A DNA stretch of 5,878 bases from JAPLZH01 sp964450345 (GTDB lineage: Bacteria > Patescibacteriota > Minisyncoccia > Phycocordibacterales > PALSA-1337): positions 1 to 5,878 of the forward strand of contig CAYVEL010000032.1 of NCBI GenBank assembly GCA_964450345.1, read 5' to 3'. The position numbers were made by a program, and so were the translations under genes. Positions 1-3,935 of this stretch are shown here, piece after piece. Each line of letters opens with the position of its first letter. Position 1 is the first letter of the stretch. Below the pieces are notes generated by a model, which worked only from the letters and a program-made list of their open reading frames with translations, did no database searches and was not told where the DNA came from.

Positions 1-2
1 TA

Positions 3-350
3 AAACCAGAGATAACGAATGTGAAGATAGAAAAGGTTAATAATCTTTTAGATATGAGATATCACATTGTAATATCTGGTAAACATTTAAGAGGATTTGA
101 AGGTGGTACTTGGCTTGGTTTTTATTCTGGAACTGGTCAGAAATTCGATGTAGAAGCTAGAGATGATAATTATGCTGATACGGGTAAAATGGAATTCGAT
201 ATAGGTCAGACTACATGCGTGAATGGTTATCAAATGGGATATAAGGGTGATCCTTGTGAAAAGTCTATTACAATAGAACCAGGAGGATGGGCGGTCATGG
301 CTAAACCTTGGGGAATGTATAGTAATACTTACAATATTGTTTTTCCATAG
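3..350 (+). CDS. C-terminal fragment of a probable exported protein with an IPT/TIG-like domain (5' end outside window)
   Basis: The frame is open from the first bases of the window to the TAG at 348-350, so this is the tail of a longer gene. A GTG at 21 could be a start, but nothing resembling a promoter or ribosome site fits in front of it, and the residues before it (KPEITN) read as the natural beginning of the domain. The visible ~115 residues look like an immunoglobulin-like IPT/TIG fold: a proline followed by alternating hydrophobic residues, then YHIVISGKHLRGF (cf. the family's 'v.I.G.nF'), and at the end ITIEPGGWAV...GMYSNTYNIVF, matching the usual 'G.y.v.V.n..G.Sn...f' closing strands. 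Two cysteines, 12 residues apart (codons at 216 and 255), could form a disulfide, which would fit an exported protein. The hydrophobic end with no further tail suggests this domain closes the protein. The domain call rests on pattern only; function is unknown. Confidence 0.6.
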   Translation, partial: KPEITNVKIEKVNNLLDMRYHIVISGKHLRGFEGGTWLGFYSGTGQKFDVEARDDNYADTGKMEFDIGQTTCVNGYQMGYKGDPCEKSITIEPGGWAVMAKPWGMYSNTYNIVFP

Positions 351-374
351 AACTTGAAAGTTAATTTTAATATT

Positions 375-403
375 TATAAACAGATGTTTAGGCACTGTTT
401 ATA
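375..403. repeat. Perfect 9-bp inverted repeat upstream of the ATPase promoter (candidate operator or weak terminator)
   Basis: TATAAACAG at 375-383 is the exact reverse complement of CTGTTTATA at 395-403, with an 11-base spacer. The centre lies about 35 bp before the predicted transcription start at 424, so the repeat covers the -35 region of that promoter and would be well placed for a repressor. It could also fold as a hairpin at the end of the upstream transcript, but the stem is AT-rich and no T-run follows, so it would be a poor intrinsic terminator. The symmetry is seen directly; its role is inferred. Confidence 0.5.
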
Positions 404-408
404 TACTT

Positions 409-417
409 TGATATAAT
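409..417 (+). promoter_or_regulatory. Extended -10 promoter giving a leaderless mRNA
   Basis: TG-a-TATAAT at 409-417 is a perfect match to the extended -10 consensus TGnTATAAT. No good TTGACA-like -35 is present at the usual distance, as expected for extended -10 promoters. Only six bases (418-423) separate the hexamer from the ATG at 424, so transcription starting at the usual 6-8 bases downstream would begin at or within a base or two of the A of ATG. The start codon cannot be moved upstream because an in-frame TGA (409-411) lies inside the promoter itself. Confidence 0.7.
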
Positions 418-423
418 TGGTGT

Positions 424-3219
424 ATGGAACTTTGGAAAGAATCTAGAGAAGCTTTACAGTTTAAAACTCCCGAAGAGGAGATAAGCTTCTTACGTGAACA
501 AATATCTAAAAAAGAAAGAGAACTTCAAGAAAAATATAAAGTAACAGGAGAGAAACCTAAAGAAAATGCTCCTGTACGTGATCTAATTTCTGAATATAAA
601 AATGTATCTTATGAAGAAGCTATTCATAAGGATATGAAAATTCCTGACAGTAAGGTGGATGGGATTGTTTTAGATCTTGCTCCAGAAGCTCATGATAATA
701 CTATGGGTGAGATTCTTGGTATTATGCAGGAAAAGGGTGTACGTGCTGCGCTTGAAGTGATTTCTAAAATGAATGATCCTCATATTGAGGATGATTTCGA
801 GAGGTTTTTAGTTCAATATTTAAAATCAGGTTTTCCTCTAGATGGATTAAGAGATAAAGATCCAATTGTAAAAGCATTGAAGATGACTTTGTTTGAAATC
901 TTGCTTCCAGAAATGAGAGAAGATGATAAACAGAAGCCACTAAAAGAATTGATTTCAGCAATGGAACAATTTTACGCTGGAATGCTTTCTGTTTATGACG
1001 GCACCGATACTTCTGCTGATTATTTTTCTATTGAATTAGCTGTGGCTAATCATAGTGATGAGTTCGTATTTTATGTTGCAGTACCAGATAGGAGAAAATC
1101 TCTTTTCGAGAAACATATTCTCTCTGTATTTCATGGTGCAAAGGTTCTAGAAAAGAAAGATGATTATAATATCTTTAGCGAAGGTGGTGCTACTATCGGC
1201 TCATATGCACGTTTCCCGAAGAATAATGCTTTACCACTTAAGTCATATGAAGAATTCGACCTTGATCCATTAAATGTGATTTTGAATAGTTTCTCTAAGA
1301 TAGATAAAGATGGTGAGGGTGCTGCTATTCAGATTTTATTAAAACCATCTGGAGATAAATACACAAAACAGTTTACTAAGATGGTGGATAAGGTTCATAA
1401 GGGTGAATCTCTAAAGGAGGTTATGAATCCTACTCCTATGTTTATTAATGCTGTTGAGGGAACATTTAAGTTTTTAATCGGTGCTAATAGTAGTAAGAAG
1501 GACGAGAGAAAAGATCAGGCTAAAGAAATGCAGAAGAACGATGATCTTAAGGCACTTGATAAACAGACGGAGGAGACTCTAGAAGAAATTAAGAAGAAAG
1601 CTTCTTCGCCGATTTTCGAAACTAATATTCGTATAGTTTCTTCATCAAGAACTGAGTATGAAGCTGAAGAAATTCTAGCGAGTCTCGAAGCTTCTTTTAA
1701 TCAATTCCAAAATTCTAGAGGAAACCGACTAGAGTGGGAAAGAATTCCAGCTCGCAAGTCTGATAAATTAGCTTTTGAATTTGCCTTTAGACAGTTTTCA
1801 GAAAAAGAATTAATTCCTCTGAACATTAAGGAACTTACTACGATGATTCATTTCCCAAGCGCATATATACAGTCTCCTGAATTGAAGATGTCTCGTTCTG
1901 CTTCTGCTCCAGCTCCGCTTGAGATTGCTAAGGAGGGAATTGTTCTTGGGGTTAATAGAAATCGTGGAGAAGAAGCTAAGATTCATTTCGCTAGAGAGGA
2001 TCGCTTGAGACATTTCTATGCTATTGGTCAGACTGGTACTGGTAAGACTACACTCTTAGTGAATATGATCACACAGGATATTCTTAATGGTGATGGAGTA
2101 TGTATGATAGATCCTCATGGTTCAGATATTCAGGAAATTCTTTCAATAATTCCTAAAGAGCGTTATGAGGATGTTATTTATTTTGATCCTAGTTATGCAG
2201 ACAGGCCTATGGGATTAAACATGCTCGAGTACGATGTAAATGATCCTAATCAGAAGACTTTCGTTATTAATGAACTCTTCGGAATATTTAGAAAAATTTA
2301 TGGCAATGTTCCAGAATCTATGGGTCCTGCTTTCGAACAATATTTCCGTAACTCAGCAGGTCTAGTAATGGAGCATCCAGAATCAGGTAATACTCTTATT
2401 GATATTTCTCGCGTGCTTTCTGATAAAGAATTTAGAAAATTAAAACTTTCACATTGTAAGAATCCTTTAATTACTCAGTTCTGGACAAATGCCGAAAAGA
2501 CGACAGGTGATCAAGGACTCGCAAACTATGTTCAATACGTTACGAATAAATTCGATGTGTTCCTAGCTAATGAAATAATGCGTCCGGTAGTAGGACAGGA
2601 GAAGTCATCATTTAATTTCCGTGACATTATGGATAATAAGAAAATACTTCTTGTTAATCTTTCAAAGGGACGTCTCGGTGATTTAAATGCGAATTTAATC
2701 GGTCTAATATTGGTAGGTAAAATATTAATGTCAGCACTTTCTCGTGTGGATTCATTAGGAAAGGATCTCCCACCATTCTATCTATATATAGACGAGTTCC
2801 AGAACGTAACTACAGATTCTATTTCTACTATTCTTTCTGAGGCTAGAAAATATAAGCTTTCATTAAACATTGCCCATCAGTTTATCGCACAGCTTGATGA
2901 GAAGATTCGTGATTCAGTTTTCGGTAACGTGGGTTCCATGGCTGCTTTCAGAGTGGGTGCAGAAGATGCCGAGTATTTAGAGAAGCAGTACGGTCCAACA
3001 TTCACTGCTAAAGATTTGATGAATGTCGATAATAGAAATGCATATTTAAAGATGCTTGCTAATGGTAAGCCTATAAAGCCGTTTAATATAGAAACATTAG
3101 CTCCAATTAAGGGTGACAGGGATAAGATAGATAAACTAAAAGAGCTTTCATATTTAAAGTTCGGTAGAAAGCGCACGCTCGTGGAAGAAGAAATATTAAC
3201 GAAGTATAAAAAACTCTAA
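424..3219 (+). CDS. VirD4/TraG-like HerA-FtsK superfamily ATPase (type IV secretion coupling-protein type)
   Basis: A 931-residue P-loop ATPase related to proteins that pump DNA or proteins in conjugation. The motor occupies roughly residues 505-905. Walker A is GQTGTGKT at 535-542 (K541), followed by MIDPHGSD at 561-568. Walker B is FYLYIDEF with D790-E791, and a sensor-like AHQF lies at 817-820. The stretch around RPVVGQ (720-725) and the following KILLVNLSKGRLGD are typical of the family. The N-terminal half has a short probable coiled coil (about 15-40), a mixed alpha/beta region with FVFYVAVP and YNIF near 215-251, IQILLKP at 302-308, a charged Lys/Glu-rich helical linker (about 354-395), and a second IRIVSSS strand region near 402. 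I see no transmembrane segment, unlike classical VirD4/TraG, so it is either cytoplasmic or docked by partners. ATG 424 is the first possible start after an in-frame TGA. Three bases separate it from the DUF192 gene. A role in DNA uptake, secretion or pilus-linked transport is plausible but not shown here. Confidence 0.9.
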   Translation: MELWKESREALQFKTPEEEISFLREQISKKERELQEKYKVTGEKPKENAPVRDLISEYKNVSYEEAIHKDMKIPDSKVDGIVLDLAPEAHDNTMGEILGIMQEKGVRAALEVISKMNDPHIEDDFERFLVQYLKSGFPLDGLRDKDPIVKALKMTLFEILLPEMREDDKQKPLKELISAMEQFYAGMLSVYDGTDTSADYFSIELAVANHSDEFVFYVAVPDRRKSLFEKHILSVFHGAKVLEKKDDYNIFSEGGATIGSYARFPKNNALPLKSYEEFDLDPLNVILNSFSKIDKDGEGAAIQILLKPSGDKYTKQFTKMVDKVHKGESLKEVMNPTPMFINAVEGTFKFLIGANSSKKDERKDQAKEMQKNDDLKALDKQTEETLEEIKKKASSPIFETNIRIVSSSRTEYEAEEILASLEASFNQFQNSRGNRLEWERIPARKSDKLAFEFAFRQFSEKELIPLNIKELTTMIHFPSAYIQSPELKMSRSASAPAPLEIAKEGIVLGVNRNRGEEAKIHFAREDRLRHFYAIGQTGTGKTTLLVNMITQDILNGDGVCMIDPHGSDIQEILSIIPKERYEDVIYFDPSYADRPMGLNMLEYDVNDPNQKTFVINELFGIFRKIYGNVPESMGPAFEQYFRNSAGLVMEHPESGNTLIDISRVLSDKEFRKLKLSHCKNPLITQFWTNAEKTTGDQGLANYVQYVTNKFDVFLANEIMRPVVGQEKSSFNFRDIMDNKKILLVNLSKGRLGDLNANLIGLILVGKILMSALSRVDSLGKDLPPFYLYIDEFQNVTTDSISTILSEARKYKLSLNIAHQFIAQLDEKIRDSVFGNVGSMAAFRVGAEDAEYLEKQYGPTFTAKDLMNVDNRNAYLKMLANGKPIKPFNIETLAPIKGDRDKIDKLKELSYLKFGRKRTLVEEEILTKYKKL

Positions 3220-3222
3220 GGT

Positions 3223-3756
3223 ATGAAAAATAAAATTCTGTATACTGTTTCGATTGTCGTTCTGTTGCTAGTTCTTGTTTCGGGTGTGTTTTTCTTTGAA
3301 AAAAGACAGTATCAAAAAGAAAAAGATACTAAAGCTCTAAATAATCAGTCTTATGTTTATAAAGATTGTCCAAAATTTCCTTTTTCTAAATTAACTATTG
3401 ATAAAAATGGAGTTATTTCTGATCAAGAAATTAAAATTGAGAAAGCTTGTACTGATGAAGATAGAGAAAGGGGGCTTTCTTTTAGAAAAGGTCTAGATGA
3501 GAATTCTGGTTTAATTTTTATTTTTGATAGATCAGATTTTTATTCTTTCTGGATGAGAGATATGAAATTTAATATTGATATGGTGTGGCTAGATGAAAGT
3601 TTTCGTGTTGTAACTGTAGTTTCTGACGCAAAAGCAGATTCTTATCCAAAAACTTTTTCATCAGAAGGTCCTGCAAAATATGTTTTGGAGCTTAATTCAG
3701 GCGACGCAAACCGTTTAGGAATTAAAAAAGGTATTGCACTAACTCCAAAAAAATAG
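3223..3756 (+). CDS. Membrane-anchored DUF192 family protein
   Basis: A 177-residue protein. Residues 5-25 form one hydrophobic segment after a short basic N-terminus (MKNK). There is no lipobox cysteine and no clear cleavage site, so a signal anchor with the rest outside the membrane is likely. Residues about 68-174 match the DUF192 (COG1430) pattern: ERGLSFRKGL near 82-91, then GLIFIF, the signature FWMRDM at 109-114, IDMVWLD, a valine-rich strand, YVLELNSG at 153-160 and the final LGIKKGIAL. Length is usual for an anchored member. The family's biochemical role is not established, and I assign none. ATG 3223 lies three bases after the TAA of the ATPase gene, so co-transcription and translational coupling are likely. 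An AAGG just before the ATG is too close to work as a normal ribosome site. All 21 lysines are AAA, a striking contrast with the downstream reductase gene. Confidence 0.9.
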   Translation: MKNKILYTVSIVVLLLVLVSGVFFFEKRQYQKEKDTKALNNQSYVYKDCPKFPFSKLTIDKNGVISDQEIKIEKACTDEDRERGLSFRKGLDENSGLIFIFDRSDFYSFWMRDMKFNIDMVWLDESFRVVTVVSDAKADSYPKTFSSEGPAKYVLELNSGDANRLGIKKGIALTPKK

Positions 3757-3761
3757 CGTAG

Positions 3762-3767
3762 TATAAT
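3762..3767 (+). promoter_or_regulatory. Candidate -10 hexamer for a structured reductase leader
   Basis: A perfect TATAAT lies six bases after the DUF192 stop. No TG extension and no convincing -35 hexamer at 16-18 bases upstream were found, so this is a moderate candidate only. If used, transcription would start near 3774 and give a leader of about 160 bases before the reductase ATG, carrying all the hairpins listed below. Confidence 0.4.
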
Positions 3768-3777
3768 TTTTCTTCGG

Positions 3778-3810
3778 TTATCCACTTTTTAAAAATTGAA
3801 AGTGAGATAA
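3778..3810 (+). other. 11-bp hairpin with single bulge; left arm resembles a DnaA box
   Basis: TTATCCACTTT (3778-3788) pairs with AAAGTG-A-GATAA (3799-3810) through 11 base pairs with one bulged A at 3805 and a 10-base AT-rich loop. No T-run follows, so it is not an intrinsic terminator. The left arm begins TTATCCACT, one base short of the DnaA box TTATCCACA. It may be a leader RNA stem or a protein-binding site. Confidence 0.45.
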
Positions 3811-3815
3811 AATCT

Positions 3816-3829
3816 AACTTACGGAAGTT
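3816..3829 (+). other. Small AACTT/AAGTT hairpin followed by five T
   Basis: AACTT (3816-3820) and AAGTT (3825-3829) flank the tetraloop ACGG and are followed by C and TTTTT (3831-3835). The stem is only five mostly A-T pairs, so it would terminate poorly. It may be a minor element of the leader or chance. Confidence 0.25.
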
Positions 3830-3851
3830 CTTTTTCTAAATTTGTTCTTTG

Positions 3852-3878
3852 GCACGTGAAGTATGCGTGCGTTTTTTT
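3852..3878 (+). terminator. Rho-independent terminator-like hairpin between the DUF192 and reductase genes
   Basis: GCACG (3852-3856) pairs with CGTGC (3866-3870). Two further G-T wobble pairs (3857/3865, 3858/3864) close a five-base loop, and one G then seven T (3872-3878) follow. This is the only GC-rich stem with a T-run in the window. It lies about 95 bases after the DUF192 stop and about 57 bases before the reductase ATG, so it could end the ATPase-DUF192 transcript, or act as an attenuator if the reductase is transcribed from the TATAAT at 3762. Confidence 0.6.
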
Positions 3879-3889
3879 AGTCTACTTCA
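3852..3889 (+). promoter_or_regulatory. Candidate H-type pseudoknot / antiterminator overlapping the terminator
   Basis: The loop of the terminator hairpin contains TGAAGTA (3857-3863), which is the exact reverse complement of TACTTCA (3883-3889) just past the T-run. With the 5-bp stem 3852-3856/3866-3870 as stem 1 and GAAGTA/TACTTC (3858-3863/3883-3888) as stem 2, the connectors would be 1, 2 and 12 bases, a standard H-type geometry. Alternatively, the 7-bp pairing alone could form at the expense of the wobble pairs and loop of the terminator. The complementarity is seen; folding and regulation of the reductase gene are inferred. Confidence 0.35.
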
Positions 3890-3900
3890 AATTTTAAGTT

Positions 3901-3906
3901 TATTAT
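3901..3906 (+). promoter_or_regulatory. Alternative weak -10 candidate close to the reductase start
   Basis: TATTAT matches five of six positions of TATAAT and lies after the terminator-like hairpin, so it could drive the reductase with a leader of about 20 bases. The surrounding sequence (3891-3920) is nearly pure A/T, which makes such matches likely by chance, and no -35 is evident. Confidence 0.25.
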
Positions 3907-3935
3907 TAATTTTTTATTAATCACCCTTAAACAAA

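Noticed and set aside
351..362. AACTTGAAAGTT as a terminator of the first gene
   Set aside because: The arms are separated by only two bases, so a stable hairpin cannot form, and no T-run follows directly; the similar AACTT/AAGTT arms at 3816-3829 are probably coincidence.
87..395. Minus-strand open frame opposite the first gene
   Set aside because: Its translation is low-complexity and resembles no family, while the + strand frame has a recognisable domain pattern; it is a shadow.
2877..3176. Minus-strand open frame opposite the ATPase C-terminus
   Set aside because: It lies antisense to conserved ATPase motifs with no promoter or ribosome site of its own.
1..3756. Alternative genetic code with TGA as glycine, as in some CPR groups
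   Set aside because: No in-frame TGA occurs in any gene, glycine is encoded by ordinary GGN codons, and genes end cleanly in TAA or TAG.
3757..3935. Cobalamin riboswitch upstream of the B12-dependent reductase
   Set aside because: I looked for the conserved B12-box type sequence (GCCACTG and the paired AGYCAGRAGACC-like element) and saw neither; the region is also short for a full cobalamin aptamer with expression platform.
3757..3935. NrdR box pair upstream of the reductase
   Set aside because: No sequence close to the acaCwAtATaTwGtgt palindrome was found, and no tandem pair at helical spacing.
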